A DNA stretch of 64,000 bases. Source: Closterium sp. NIES-65. Its lineage: Eukaryota > Streptophyta > Zygnematophyceae > Desmidiales > Closteriaceae. The position numbers were made by a program, and so were the translations under genes. The stretch is from assembly GCA_948144175.1 (NCBI GenBank), contig CANXME010002092.1, positions 186,001-250,000 on the forward strand, read 5' to 3'. Below, piece after piece: positions 42,216 through 55,200 of the stretch; within the stretch, counting starts at the first letter, position 1, and each line of letters starts with the position of its first letter. The notes under the pieces were generated by a model. The model worked only from the letters and a program-made list of their open reading frames with translations. It had not been told where the DNA came from and made no database searches.

Positions 42216-43514
42216 AAGGTCCGATCTCGCCCTCGCAAGACCAATCCGAGCAACTGGTCCAGCCGAGAAGACGCACGAGGTGACGTGTGTCTAGCCCAAG
42301 GGTATCAACCCCCACCCGCACGCAATATGAACTCAACCGTTCAGCATCAGCAGCAGCAGCCATCAACTGCCCCTATGCGCAACGTCATGAGCAACATGGC
42401 CATGACAGGCGAGCCACGTCGTCGCCGTGTTCGCTCACCCTCGCATGAGCCAGCACCGCACCCCATCGGCGCATTCACCAACAACAACCCGTTCAGCCCG
42501 CGCCGCGACTTCAATGACAGCGACGACCAGGACTCGAACCTCCTACTCCCGCTGCTTGAAAGTCCCCCGCACATACCAGACATGCGGGTGGCCCCACTTG
42601 ATTGGCTCTCGCGCGAGAAATTTTTGAAGTTCGACACCCCGCACATCGTCACACCGCGATTGGCGCTGCTCGCACGTGACGACAACAAGCGCTACAACAC
42701 CTGGTACCTGGACAGCTGCTGCGGCCAGCATATGGTGGGCTCTGAGCGTTACATATCCAACGCCGTCCCTACCCCTATAGTCACTTACGTCACTGTGGCG
42801 AACAACACGCACCTGCGCGCAAGCGCACAAGGCATTGTCGTGCTCAAAGCACATGGAAGCCACATACACATCACGCTTAACGATGTGCTGATCGTCCAGA
42901 ACCTGCGCTTCAACCTCCTGTCCGCCGCACAGCTCATGGACTGCGGCGTCGAGCTCAGCACGGATCGCGAGACGCGAGACATCTTGCTGCACTACGAATC
43001 GCAAACATTTCCCCACAGGCAGATCGGACGAGCACACTCCGAAAATGGAGTGTATGTTCTAGATTTCGACATTCCCGACTGCAGCGGCGACTCGCACGAG
43101 TTGATTGATCTTGTGCCACTGTGCTTCGAGCACATCCACCGCAGGGATTGGAAGCACCCTGACGGCAGACCGTGGGTGGCGCATTATCCCCACCCACGCG
43201 AAACGGCGTTACACAACCCTGATCCAGATGGCATCTGCAGAGATAGTTACACGCCGACGACATCAACGAGTGCGATTGCCGGCCGCGAACTCGCCGCCAT
43301 CGCTGAAGCAGAGCGCCACGCGCCCCAAAAGGAAGGTTTTCGCAGTTCGAGCTTGAAGTTACCACCCACGGCATTTTCGACACGCCAGAGCATCCCCTCA
43401 TCGGTCCCCCCTCAGAGAAACTTTAAGGCATGCTGCGCGGAACCGGCGTCGGCACCTTTGATGCCCATGGCGAGCCGCGACCCCACACCTACGAGAGGTT
43501 TCTGGCCATCTACT
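42216..43514 (+). pseudogene. Element D pol part 1: linker and protease
   Basis: Open from 42285 through a Gln-rich linker into the protease with active site D-S-C-C (42711-42722), as in C instead of the usual D-S-G. FNLLSAAQLMDCGV and GVYVLDFDIPDCSGDS follow. A frameshift near 43340 occurs before the insertion of H at CTACT (43510-43514). The segment matches C closely enough to confirm that B interrupts C at the site corresponding to about 42565 here. Confidence 0.88.
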
Positions 43515-43640
43515 TGAGAAAACTGAAACGAGAATGCAATGACTAAGTGAAAGTTGGGTACAAATACAACCCTAGAAAGCTGTACCCCAGATGTGCTACC
43601 CCACTATAGCCTACAACAGCTATGTCATATAAATCTGACA
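43515..43640 (-). repeat. Element H 3' LTR
   Basis: 126 bp; TGTCAGATTTATATGAC to TCAGTTTTCTCA in element sense. The polypurine tract lies at 43641-43651 and the conserved GTGTGGTGACTTTGTGATCC block just beyond (about 43712-43732). Confidence 0.93.
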
Positions 43641-43852
43641 CACCCCCATAGGCAAAGTGGGGGAGAACAAGGGGTCACAAGACCAGTCAAGCAAAGCAAA
43701 GCAAAGGTCAGGGTGGATCACAAAGTCACCACACATTCCGAGCACAAGTTCAAGGCCAGACGACCACTTCACATGCAGGAGCACACATATATATATATAA
43801 TAGGTTAAACAAGCAAGAGCAGGAGTATATATATGTGACAGTACAAGCAAGG

Positions 43853-46800
43853 TCAAGAAGTGAGCAAGTGAGGCAAGACAGGCACAAGACCCAGCTGAGT
43901 ACATAAGCGCTGATGATCACAAGGTGCAAGAGCCTTAGTAAAGATATAAGCAGTGTTGGCCTCAGAGGCCACGTCCGCAAGTCGCAACTGACCACGCTGC
44001 TGCAGCTCACGAGCGGGAAAGTAGCGGAGAGCAATGTGCTTCGTTCTGTGCTCCAGGCGCTGCTCCCGACACAAGGCCAGCATGGCTTTGTTGTCTACGT
44101 ACAGCACGGGAGGAGAACGAGACGGCTCTCCGAGGTCAGTCAACAGGTAGGTGAGCCAGCGTAGCTCCTGAGCAGCCATGGCTCCAGCGTAGATCTCAGC
44201 CTTACATCTGGAGCTGAGAACAGAAGACGAGCGAGTAGCCCGCCACGAAACAGAGCCGGAACCAAGGCTGAAGGTGTAACCCTGTGACGACCGCTGCGTA
44301 GCCTAGTCGTCAGCCCAAGAAGCGTCTGCATGCCCAGTGAGGACCACTGGACTCTGCCCTCCAAGCACTAGCCCCATGCCCGACGTACTGCACAAGTAGC
44401 GCAACACCCTCTTCGCTACAGCCATGTGCTCTGGTCTGTGTCTCCCAGAAGCAACATAGCGTGCAAGAATGCTAAGAGGGTATGCAAGGTCAGGTCGTGT
44501 GCAGGTCATCAGGTACATGAGGCAGCCAACAAGCTCTGGGTACAGGCCACTCGACTCTATGGACTCATCCGAAGGCAGAGCTGAGAGCGAGTGGCGAGTA
44601 GACAAAGGAGTGGCCTGAGGCGAGGAGTACGTGAAGCCGAAGCGCTGAAGGACCTGCTGCACCATGTGTGACTGAGTCAGGGTAATGGTGCGGCGTGCTC
44701 TGTCCCGGGTGATCTGCAAGCCAAGGTAGCTGTGCAGTTCACCCAGGTCTGTGCATGTGTGTCTCTTCTGCAGCTCGGACTTCACGTAGGCGAGTCCAGC
44801 AGTGTCAGCAGTGGCAAAGACCAAGTCGTCGACGTACACGAGGATGTAGAACGGCGGTAAAGAGGTGTCGGTGCGTAGAAACAGCGACGGGTTGGCAAGA
44901 GAGGGAGCGAACCCAAGAGCCGCAAGCGTAGTCCTCAGTGTGTCGTGCCACTCGCGCGGTGCCTGGCGGAGACCGTAGGCTGGCAGTCGGAGGCTCCACT
45001 GGGTGCCTGGAGGAAAAGTCCCAGTGAAGCCAGGTGGACGGCGCAGCCAGATCTCCTCGTGCAGGCTACCCTGCAAGAAAGCAGTGTTGAAGTCAAGGGA
45101 GTGAAGCTCGTAGTCACGCTGAGCGGCTATGTGCAGCAGCACCCGAAGAGTGGTCATCTTCGGGGTGGGAGAGAAGGTATGAAAGTAGTCAACTCCCTGC
45201 CGCTGACTGAAGCCACGAGCCACGTATCGCGCCTTGAAGACAGGTGGAGAACCTGGCGGCCACTTCACCCTGAAGATCCACATGCCACTGACGATGTTCG
45301 CCCCAGGTGGGGGAACCGCGTCAACGTAGGTGCCTGTGGACTTCTAGGAAGCCATCTCCGCATCCATAGCTGCCTGCCACTAAGAGGAGTAGGGACCCTC
45401 TACCGCCTCTGCGTAAGAGCGCGGAGTCGGGATGTCTAGTGCATCTGGGTCTCCCTCAGGGGTAAGCTGTACGGACATGAGATGAGGTGAAGCAGCAGCC
45501 AGACACTGGAACTCCTCCTGCCTGTCCTCAAGGACGTCCAGGCCAAGAACATACTCACCCCCGACGGACGGAGGACAGACAGACGCAGACTCAGCAACGA
45601 GACTAGCAGCGTAGTCTAGACGACAGCGAGCAGCAAAGTCAACGAGCTCAGCAACAAGAGCAGACGCAACACTGGACGCAAAGGAGGGGTCAGTGACGAC
45701 AGTAGCAAGGAGACGCGTGACAGTAGGAATGGCAGCACGAAGAGAGTCCGACTCCGGGTCCGCAAGCGCAGGAAGAGAGGAAGCAGGAGGAGAAGGCAAA
45801 GGGGCACGCAGAGGAGCAGTGGACGGACGCGGAGACATCCGGTGCGTGCCAGGGACAAGAGGAGGACGCTGACGCGAACCGCGACCACTAGTGCGAGCAG
45901 CACGAACAGATGACGCAGGACGAGACGCAGGCTCACGACGCTCAGCAAGACCTCCAATAGGACCAGTGTAGGGAGAAGGAGCAGGCAGTGGGGAGGCCGG
46001 CGGTAACTGTGGCTGTGACTGGACAGGCGGTGGACACACTAAGGGAGGAGGAAGACTAAGAACCTGCTGAAGGAGCGGAACGAAGTACGGCCGAGGCCGC
46101 GCGGCGACGCCAGACACAGAAGGGACAGCACCAGCACCCTCAGCGGCAGCACCAGCGCCAACAGCACCTCCAGCTGCAGTACCTCCAGCAGCACCAGCAG
46201 CAGGACCGCCTCCGGGACTGACAGCAGTAGCCTCAGCGCCAACACCCTCAGCAGCTCCAGCTCCAGTCGTACCCATAGGCCCAGTAGCTCCAGAATTCCC
46301 AAGACGAGTACCTCCGGGACCGGCGGGACCAGCACCCTCAGCGTCCGAAGAAGCTCCAGCTCTAGCAGTACGCCTCCAGTGCCGGGCAAACCACTCGCGC
46401 AGCTCCTGTGGAGAGAGTGGCTCCCGCCGAGACGAAGCACCCGGAGAACCTCCAGGCCCAGCACCGTCAGACGCCACACGAGCAGGTCCAGCGGCCGCTG
46501 GCTCCGCACCTCCATGCTCAGTAGCTCCAAACGTAGCACCCCCAGGCTCACCAGCTCCTGACGTAGCACCCCCAGGCTCAGCACCCCCAGGTGTAGTACC
46601 CCCAGGCTCAACACCCCAAGTCTCAGCACCCCCAGGCTCAGCACCTCCTCGCGCAGCATCCCCTGAGTTAGCACCCCAGGCTCAGCACCCGCAGCAGTAC
46701 CAGATTCACCAGGAACCTCAACCGGCTCGACTGCGTCTACCTGGGACACACCTGAAGGGGAAGGACCCTGAGGGGGGAGGGGGTCTACCGGGGGGGGACG

Positions 46801-48686
46801 TGGCACAAGGAAGAGCGGAGGCGGGGGGAGGGAAGGAGTGCGATAGGGGAAGAGACGGTAGTAGGGTACCGACTCGTCAAACGTGACGTCCTGGGAGGAC
46901 AGAACACGTCGAGAGGAGGGGTGGTAGAACTGCCACCCTGGCGTGTCAGGGGGGAAGCCAAGGAAGACACAAGGAGCAGCACGAGGGAACAGCTTGTCCG
47001 CAGACAAGTCGCGGACAAACGCTCGAGATCCCCAGACACGGAACGCAGACGCATCGCCTACCTTCCCCGTCCACAGCAAAGCTGGGGAGGTCTCTGGCCT
47101 GGAGACCCTCGGGTGAAGGCTGATCTGATGCGCCGCATACCAAACCGCAAACGGCCACAGGAAATGGGGGGCAGCCGCATGCATCATGGATGTACGGGCG
47201 ACGTCTATGACCATGCCAATGCGGCGCTCAGCAATCCCATTTTGCTGTGGAGAGTCCGGAAGCGTAAAGGTCTGGCGGATAAATCGCGCACGGCAGTAGG
47301 CTCGCAGGAGGCCAGAGGAGAACTCTCCGCCTCCGTCAGAGTGCAGACGCAGAATAGGAAAGTCCGAGCCGAAGCTTCTCCTGAGCTGGAGACGAGCTGC
47401 GCGGATCCAGTCAATCAACACCTCAGTGACATCACCCTTGCTGCGCAAGGGGAAGATTGTGGTGTAACGCGAGTAGTTGTCAACCACCAGCAGGAAGTAG
47501 CGCTCGTGACCCTGTCCACGGACGCGGGCCGGGCCCTACACGTCCATGTGAAGCGTCTGCAACGGGGCCTCTGTCGGGGGAAACAGAGAGGAGTGAGGGG
47601 CAGCCCGTAGCCGCCCCTCGACACAGGGGACGCAGGAAGAACCAGGCCCCAGAGGAAGGGGAGGGAGGGACAGGGGAAGACCAGAGACAAGGACACGGGA
47701 AGCCATGCCTCGGAGACGAGGCAGGGAGGGGTGACCAAGACGGTGGTGCCACAGGAGAGTCTCGTGAGACAGGAGGCGACATGAGCAGGGGGCAGACTCA
47801 GGACCAGACCTGGACACTACAACAAACACCTGACCCGACGCAGCTACCTGGCCAGACGCAAGGACAGGAGGAGACTCAGTGGTCAGGGTGTAGAGCCTCG
47901 ACCCCGGCCGACGCGTAAACGTGGCCAAGTGCCGGCCTGTGCGATCGTCCGAGCAGTGGGTCACCCGCTGACTCGCAGGAGTAAACTGGTGAACCCCCGC
48001 ATCCTGCAGGTGAGCACCACTCACCAAGTTCGTAGAGAACGAGGGGAGGTAAAGGCCAGACAAGGTGCCAGAGGGGGCAGCCGGACACGGGAGGACAGTG
48101 GAGAAGTGAGAGAGGACAGGACCCCCAGAGGGGTGTGCCAGGGAGACTGCAACCGGATGACCAAGCGGCGTGAGTGTGGTGCGGTCTCGAAAGAAGGAGT
48201 GAGAAGCCCCTAAGTCAAGTGTGAAGGTGAGGGAGGCCGAATCCGACGTGGTACCTGAGAGCGCAGACTCACCAGCACCTGAGGAAGCAGACGCACTGGC
48301 ACCTAGTGCATCAGCCTCACCAGCACCTAGAGCAGCAGTCCCAATGCCCGGGCCGAGCGGGAAACACCGGTAACAGTCACCCTCATCACTAATAGTCACA
48401 GCATACATGGCAGCAAGGATAGCATCAAAGTCAAGATCATAGATAGCTACACCTGCCCTAGACAGCTCTCCCCAGCGGGGGATCTCAGTAGCCTCCGGGA
48501 AGTGCTGACGCCAAGCGTCCGTCAGGCGGCCAAAGCAGCGCTGGGTGGGGTGGGCACCCCCACACTGCTCACCCGCGCGGTTGCCGGTCGTAGGACGTAG
48601 GTGCACGGACCAAAACCCCCACCACGCTGACGCTGTGCGTACCACTCACGGAGCTGCTGAGGGGGGGGGATGTCCCGACAACGCTG
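43853..48686 (-). pseudogene. Element H pol, several stops and frameshifts
   Basis: Continues in frame after the gag UAG (QRCRDIPPPQQLREW). A one-base deletion falls inside the knuckle region near 48590, then GNRAGEQCGGAHPTQRCF, protease (LDLGAS, the second position changed from Ser to Leu), HHCC, TAG at a Trp codon of DVWG (about 47534), integrase D-D-E core (47487-46960), and a Gly-Gly-Ala linker with a frameshift near 46680. TAG at 45378-45380 is the same Gln codon as in G. Another TAG at a Trp codon lies near 45345, RT YVDD is at 44825-44836, TAG (Gln) near 44301, RNase H follows to the stop at 43853. It cannot act in cis. Confidence 0.88.
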
Positions 48687-49741
48687 CTACTGCTGCTGCT
48701 GGCGCTGACCACCACCGGAGCCACTCCGCTTCGAAGCGCCACCCCGACCAGCTCCACCTCCTCCACCACCGCCTCCTCCACCTCCGCCACCACCGCTGCC
48801 TTCGCTCCCACCGCTACCGCCTCCGCCGCCTCCGCCTCCACTGCTGCCATTGACACCTCCACCCCCGCCACCACTCCCACCGCCACCCCCACTCCCTCCG
48901 CCGCCCCCACCGCCACCTCCACCACCCCCGCTAGCTCCACCCGCGCCCTTGCCCCCCTTGCCCTTGCCAGAGCAGCGTCTCCCGCTAGGGGCAGACGCCG
49001 CACCGACCGACTCAAGACCAATGAGGTCGGCCGTAGCAGCAGAGGCGACAGAGCGCAAAAGGGGGGAAGGGGAACACCCCTCAAAGATGGGGGTGCGAGG
49101 GTCACCACGAGAGGCTCCTACAGCGACTATGCTCTTCTCCGCTGCTAGGAAGGCCTTCTCTAGGAGGTCAACAGTGAGAGTGGTGGGACAGACTGAGAGG
49201 AAGTGGTCCCTGACTACACGAAGGGAGTCAGGGAGGCGGGTGACTATGTAATAGAGAGTGATGTACATGGGGGGGGGGGGTTCTTGGCGCAGATCTCAGC
49301 AGGAAGCGCAGCGCGGTAGCGAGTGTCACTAGTGCGGAGGTGCGTAATGAGGTCAGCGACTGTGGGAAAGGCAGCAAGGTCAGGGAAGAGGTACGGTAGC
49401 ATGAGGCGGCTCAGTGCAGCAGTGGCAGGGGAAGACTAGCGCGCAACTACAGCGTCGTACAAGGTCTGAGCACTCTTGTACTGACTAAAGTGCGCGCGCT
49501 CAGTGATAGGCAGGTGGCGATGCACAGCAAGACGTGCAGCAGCATCGCGCGTGGCCCATTGGGAGTGAACAGTGGCGTCCGCGTCAGCAGTAGGGGCAGG
49601 GGAGGCGCCAGAGGTGAGGTCAAAGAGGGAGAGACCGTCTGCCCTATCGCACTGTAGGAAGAGCTGCAGGTCATCTACCCAGACCTCAAAGTCAATGGCT
49701 CGACCCTCAGCGTCAAAAGCGAGAACACTGGGGGTAGCCAT
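48687..49741 (-). pseudogene. Element H gag with C-run frameshift, ending in UAG
   Basis: Starts at ATG 49741 (MATPSVLAFDAEGRAIDFEVW). TAG at 49436-49438 replaces the Tyr of VVARYSS. A run of 12 C before MYITLYYIVTRLPDSLR (49269-49280) is two bases longer than the in-frame form, at the same site where B has slipped by one. The Gly-rich tail runs to TAG 48687-48689, inside a CAG-rich linker, with pol continuing in the same frame. Confidence 0.85.
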
Positions 49742-50918
49742 GACAGCAGTAGACTAGTAGCACTAACTGTAGGACAGGGGCAGTGCAGTGACAGAAGCGC
49801 TGCTCTCACCAGACAGGGCGGTTCGTGCAGCTCAGCAGCATTGCAGCTCGGCAACACGGCGGCTCGGGCGACTCGGACGGCTCAGCAGCAACTGCGGCTC
49901 TGCGGCACTAGCGGCTTGGCTCCTCAGCGGCTCAGGCGGCTCGGGTGGCTCGGGCGGCTCGGGCGACTCGGGCGGCTCGGGCAGCTCGGGCGGCTCGGGC
50001 GGCTCGGGCGGCTCGGGCGGCTTGGGCGGCTCGGGCGGAACAGGCGGCTCGGGCGGCTTAGCGGTGCGGGCGGCTCAGTGGCGTAGGGCAGCAGGGCCGC
50101 TGGTAGGGCGGCAGGGCCCCAAGGTAGGTGGCGGGGCCGCAGCGAGAGGGCCGCAGCGAGGGGCAGCGGGGCCGCAAGGTAGGCGGCAGGGCCGCAGCGA
50201 GAGGGGCGGCAGGGCCGTAGCGAGGGGCGGCGGGGCCTCAAGGTTGGCGGCGGGGCCGCAGCTCGAGGGGCGGCGGGGCCTTTGCGAGAGGGGCGGCGGG
50301 GCCGCAGCAAAGGGCGGCGGGGCCGCAAGGTAGGCGGCGGGGCCGCAGCGAGAGAGGCGGCGAGGCCGCAGCGAAGGGCGGCGGGGCCGCAGAGAAGGGC
50401 GGCGGGGCCGCAGAGAAGGGCGGCGAGGCCGCAGCGAAGGGCGGCGGGGCCGCAGCAAAGGGCGGCGGGGCCGCAGCGAAGGGCGGCGAGGCCGTAGTGA
50501 AAGGCGACGGGGCCGCAGCGAAGGGCGGCGGGGCCGCAGCGAAGGGCAGCGGGGCCGCAGAGAAGGGCGGCGGGGCCGCAGAGAAGGGCGGCGGGGCCGC
50601 AGCGAAGGGCGGCGGGGCCGCAGCGAAGGGCGGCGGGGCCGCAGCGAAGGGCGGCGGGGCCGCAGCGAAGGGCGGCAGGGCCGGGACAGGGCGGCGCCGG
50701 GGCCGTAGGGCTAGGCGACGGGGCCGTAGGGCTAGGCGATAGGGCCGCTAGGGCGATGGGGCCACTAGGGCGACGGGGGTGCTAGGGCGGCGCGACGTAG
50801 TCGCTAGGGCGGCTCGACGAAATGAGAGAGAGGAGCGCGACTTGGGCTGAGCGCGCTCCGGGCAGAAAAAAAAAATTCGACTTGGTGGGCCCTAGACACA
50901 GTTCTCGCTAGGGAACCT
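49742..50918 (-). repeat. Element H leader with GC-rich tandem repeats
   Basis: About 49930-50060 is a 9-bp array (sense CCCGAGCCG). About 50090-50690 is a near-perfect 21-bp array whose plus-strand unit is GGCCGCAGCGAAGGGCGGCGG. Reading frames through it on both strands are artefacts. Confidence 0.85.
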
Positions 50919-50930
50919 GCTCTGATACCA

Positions 50931-51056
50931 TGAGAAAACTGAAACGAGAGTGAAATGACTTAGTGAAAGTTGGGTACAAATACAACCCTAGAAAGCTGTA
51001 CCCCATATGTGCTACCCCACTATAGCCTACAACAGCTATGTCATACAAATCTGACA
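50931..51056 (-). repeat. Element H 5' LTR
   Basis: 126 bp, partner of 43515-43640. Followed by the CTACT duplication (51057-51061). Confidence 0.93.
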
Positions 51057-51061
51057 CTACT

Positions 51062-51932
51062 CTCATCGACGTGACTCATCAAAGAAACTCACTGCGGAGA
51101 AAGAGGAAGAATTGGCGCGCCACGAAACTGAGGAGCTTCGCTAGCAAAGGCTCGCAGAAGCACGTGGGACCTTCGCTTGCGCCACCTGGGGAGCTGAGGC
51201 TGAAGAAAGTGCCTCCAATGAAGGGTGGTAGGGGAGCGCTGGAGGATGGGGAACAAGTGACACTAGCGGCTGGGGAGACACCGGCGGAACCTGGGCCAAC
51301 ACGAGTGGCGGATGGGGCGCTGCAACTATCGCCGACAATAGCGGCTGGGGTACTTTCCGCAAAGAACGAAAGGGGGGAGAGGATGAAACTGAGGAAACTA
51401 AGGCAACACCTGTAGTCGCTCCTCTTGGCCATCCCCCGCGTCACATTCCACTCGCACCACCTCCTCCTGACAACCCCCCGCGTCGCGATCCATGGGACAC
51501 CATGATCTGGGGCAACGAGCAGTCAACCCCGCGTCGCACCGTCTACGGACCTGCCCCTGAGCCACGCAAACCCACCTTTGTCCCTGGAACCATCCTCAGG
51601 ACCAATATTCTGCTCTCTGAGATTCGCGACAGAGAGTTCTTGGCGCTGATGCTTACCACCGCGCCATAAGAAGAAGAAGCAGAGGGAGTAGCGGCAGAAC
51701 CTGCTCCTGTACCTTACGAAGACCCTGAGGAAGAGCGCGCATGCTACACACGCACCTCCGGCCTTCGCGCTGACGCCACTCTCTTGCACAAGCGCCTCGC
51801 ACACCCTTCACGCGCGACGCTGAAAAACTGCATCGACGCAGGCGTCTTAGATCCTGGCGCACTCCTGCGCCCTGATGGCTACGAAGTGAGAGGCGCGACA
51901 CATCTGCGCAACTGCACCGTCTGCCCCGAAGC
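51062..51932 (+). pseudogene. Element D pol part 2: WG/GW linker and pre-integrase motif
   Basis: Resumes the D polyprotein after H. The linker is homologous to that of C, including the Trp-Gly array (51187-51350), a Pro-rich segment, DPWDT and RRTVYGPAPEPR. A pre-integrase-like HKRLAHPSRATLKNC with CTVC follows (the His-x-x-Leu-x-His motif reads KRLAHPS). Stops lie at a Gly-Trp site (TAG near 51215) and near 51667. Element I interrupts at GAAGC (51928-51932) just after CPEA. Confidence 0.87.
51187..51350 (+). other. WG/GW repeat domain encoded in element D pol
   Basis: TWGA, GW-stop, GGWGT, SGWGD, TWAN, GGWGA and SGWGT are spaced by 6-12 residues, then KERKGGEDE. The Trp-Gly dipeptides line up with those of C although spacer residues differ (for example SDTSGWGDTGGTW versus SDTNGWGVATGAW). 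This suggests the Trp residues are the constrained part. Argonaute binding is inferred, not shown. Confidence 0.78.
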
Positions 51933-52064
51933 TGACGAGAAGTGAGAATGGAATGAATGAACTATGAAACAGTTGGGTACAAGTACTAACCCTAATTGGG
52001 TTGTACCCCTTATGGGCTACCCAACTACAGCCTACACAAATGTATAAGCTATAATGTTCTGACA
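51933..52064 (-). repeat. Element I 3' LTR
   Basis: 132 bp, TGTCAGAACATTATAGC start in element sense at 52064. The polypurine tract is at 52065-52075. Conserved block (GTGTGGTGACTTTGTGATCC) at about 52138-52158 and hairpin GTGGTCTTGTGACCAC at about 52096-52111. Confidence 0.93.
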
Positions 52065-52263
52065 CACCCCCATAGGCAAAGTGGGGAAGAACAAGTGGTC
52101 ACAAGACCACACAAGCAAAGCAAAGCAAGCTCAAGGTGGATCACAAAGTCACCACACAGTCCGAGCTCAAGAGTAAGGCCACAAGACCACTTCACATGCA
52201 AAAACATATATATAAAGGTAAACAAGCAAGTGCAGGTATAGAAAGAGTACAGTACAAACAAGA

Positions 52264-55200
52264 TCAAGAAGTGAGCAAGTGAGGCCAGGTAGGCACAAGA
52301 CCTAGCAAAGTACAGAAGCGCTGATAATCACAAGGCGGAAGGGCCTTGGTGAAGATATCAACAGTGTTGGCCTCAGAGGCCACGTAGGTGAGACGGAGCT
52401 GACCACGCTGCTGCAGCTCACGAGCCAGGAAGTAGCGGAGAGCAATGTGCTTCGTTCTGTGTTCCAGTCTGTACTCCCGACACAAGGCCAGCATGGCCTT
52501 GTTGTCTACGTACAGAACTGGAGAAGAACGAGGCGCCTCTCCTAGGTCAGTCAGCAGGTAGGTGAGCCAGCGTAGCTCCTGTGCAGCCATGGCCCCTGCG
52601 TAGATCTCAGCCTCACAGCTGTAGCTGAGAACAGAAGACGAGCGGGTAGACCGCCACGAAATAGAGCCGGAGCCAAGGCTGAAGGTGCAACCCTGTGACG
52701 ACCGCTGCAGAGCCTGGTCGTCAGCCCAAGAAGCGTCAGCGTGACCTGTGAGGACTACTCGATGTCGCCCTCCAAGCACTAGCCCCATGCCCGACGTACT
52801 GCACACGTAGCGCAACACCCTCTTCACTGCAGCCATATGCTCTGGTCTGTGTCTCCCAGGAGCAACATAGCGTGCCAAGATGCTAAGAGGGTATGCAAGG
52901 TCAGGTCGTGTGCAAGTCATCAGGTACATGAGGCAGCCAACAAGCTCTGGGTACGGGCCACTCGACTCTACGGACTCATCCGAAGGCAGAGCTGAGAGCG
53001 AGTGGCGAGTAGACGGAGGAGTGGCCTGAGGCGAGGAGTACGTGAAGCCGAAGCGCTGAAGGACCTGCTGCACCATGTGTGACTGAGTCAGGGTAATGGT
53101 GCGCTGTGCTCTGTCCCGGGTGATCTACAAGCCAAGGTAGCTGCGCAGTTCACCCAGGTCTGTGCACGTGTGTCTCTTTTGCAGCTCGGACTTCACGTGA
53201 GCGATTCCAGCAGTGTGAGCAGTGGCAAAGACCAAGTCGTCGACATACACGAGGATGTAGAACGGCGGCAGGGAGGTGTCGGTGTGTAGAAACAGCGACG
53301 CGTCGGCTGTAGAAGGAGCAAACCCAAGAGCCGCAAGTGTAGTCCTCAGTGTGTCGTGCCACTCACAGAGCGCCTGACGGAGACCGAAGACTGGCCGCTG
53401 GAGGCTCCACTGGGTACCAGGAGGAAACGACCCAGTGAAGCCAGGAGGGCGGCGCAGCCAGATCTCCTCGTGCAGGCTGCCCTGCAGGAAAGCTGTGCTG
53501 AAGTCAAGAGAGTGAAGCTCGTAGTGGCGCTGAGCGGCTATGTGCAGCAGCACCCGAAGAGTGGTCATCTTCGGGGTGGGAGAGAAGGTCTGAAAGTAGT
53601 CAACTCCCTGCCGCTGACTGAAGCCTCGAGCCACGTAACGCGCCTTGAAGACAGGCGGAGTGCCAGGCGGCCGCTTCACCCTGAAGATCCACATCCCACT
53701 GACGATGTTCGCCCTAGGTGGGGGAACCTCGTCGACGTAGGTGCTTGTGGACTTCCAGGAAGCCATCTCTGCGTCCATGGCGGACTGCCACTGAGAGGAG
53801 TAGGGACCCTCGATCGCCTCAGCTTACGATCGAGGAGTCGGGATGTCTGGTGCATCCGGGTCTCCCTCAGGGGCAATCAGCGAGGACACGAGATGAGGCA
53901 AAGCAGCCGCAAAGCACTGGAACTCCTCCTGCATGTCCTCAAGGACGTCCGTGCTAAGAGCACACTCACCCCCGACGGACGGAGGACAGACAGACTCAGA
54001 CGCAGCAACAAGACTGGCAGCGTCGACAAGCTCAGCAACTAGAGCAGACGCAGCAGTGGACTTAAAGGAAGGGTTTGTGACAACAGTAGCAAGAAGGCGC
54101 GTGACCGAAGAACTAGCAGCACGAAGGGAGTCAGACTACGGGTCAGCAAGAGGAGGAAGAGAGGACTCTGGAGGAGACGGCAAAGGGACACGCAGAGAAG
54201 CATTGGACGGACGTAGTGCCATCTGGTGAGTGCGGGGGACTGCAGGAGGACGCGGACGCACAGCACGATGACTAGTGCGAGCAGCACGAACAGGCGACGT
54301 AGGACGAGACGCAGGCTCACGACGCTCAGCAAGACCTCCAGTAGAACCAGTGTAGGGAGAAGGAGCAGGTAGCGAGGAGGCGGGCTGTAACTGCGACTGG
54401 ACAGGCTGTGGACACTCTAAGGGAAGAGCAGGACCAGGAGAGGGAGGCAGACCAAGAACCTGCTCCAGGAGCAGAGCGAAGTACGGCCTCGGCCGTGCAG
54501 CGCCTCCAGAGCCAGCAAGGACAGCACTTGTACCCCCAGCGGCAGCACCAGCGCCTGCAGAACCTCTAGCTCCAACAGCGCCAACTCCAGTACCCTCAGA
54601 AGCACTAGCGCTAGCAGCACCGCCAGCGCCAACACCCCCAGCAGCTCCAGCTCCAGCAGCACCAACTCTAGTAGGACCGTCAGCACCAGCAGCCTCAGCA
54701 ACACCCCAAGACGCACCAGCACCAGAAGAAACACCAGCGCCAACACCCCGAGCAGCTCCACCTCTAGCAGCACCAGCACCGACAGCAGCTCCAGCAGCAC
54801 CCCAAGACTCAGCAGCACGTTTTCGGCAGCGGGCGAACTACTCGCGCAGCTCCTGTGGAGAGAGCGGCTCCCGCCTCGACGAAGCACCGCCGGCGGCCAC
54901 ACGAGCAGACCCAGCACCCCCAGGCTCCGCACCCCCGGGCTCAGCACCCCCAGGCTCAGCACCCCCAAACTCAGCACCCCCAGTCTCAGCACCCCCGGAC
55001 GCAACACCCCCAGACCCGGCACCCGCAGGCTCAGCACCTCTAGCAGCACCAGAGTCAACAGCTATCTCGACAGGCTCGACTGCGTCTACTTGGGACACAC
55101 CTTAAAAGGCAGGACCCTGAGGAGGGAGGGGGTCTACCTGGGTAGCACCTGGTGCAAGGAAGGGCGGCGGCGGAGGAAGGGGCGCAGTGCGGTAGGGGAA

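Larger units (their letters stand above)
43515..51056 (-). mobile_element. Element H: complete short-LTR Ty1/copia element inserted in D
   Basis: LTRs of 126 bp (43515-43640 and 50931-51056) differ at about five positions. Target duplication CTACT at 43510-43514 and 51057-51061. Its primer site TGGTATCAGAGC (50919-50930) is the only exact tRNA-iMet match in the window. 7,542 bp. Coding regions are degraded. It lies antisense to D, whose pol resumes at 51062. Confidence 0.95.
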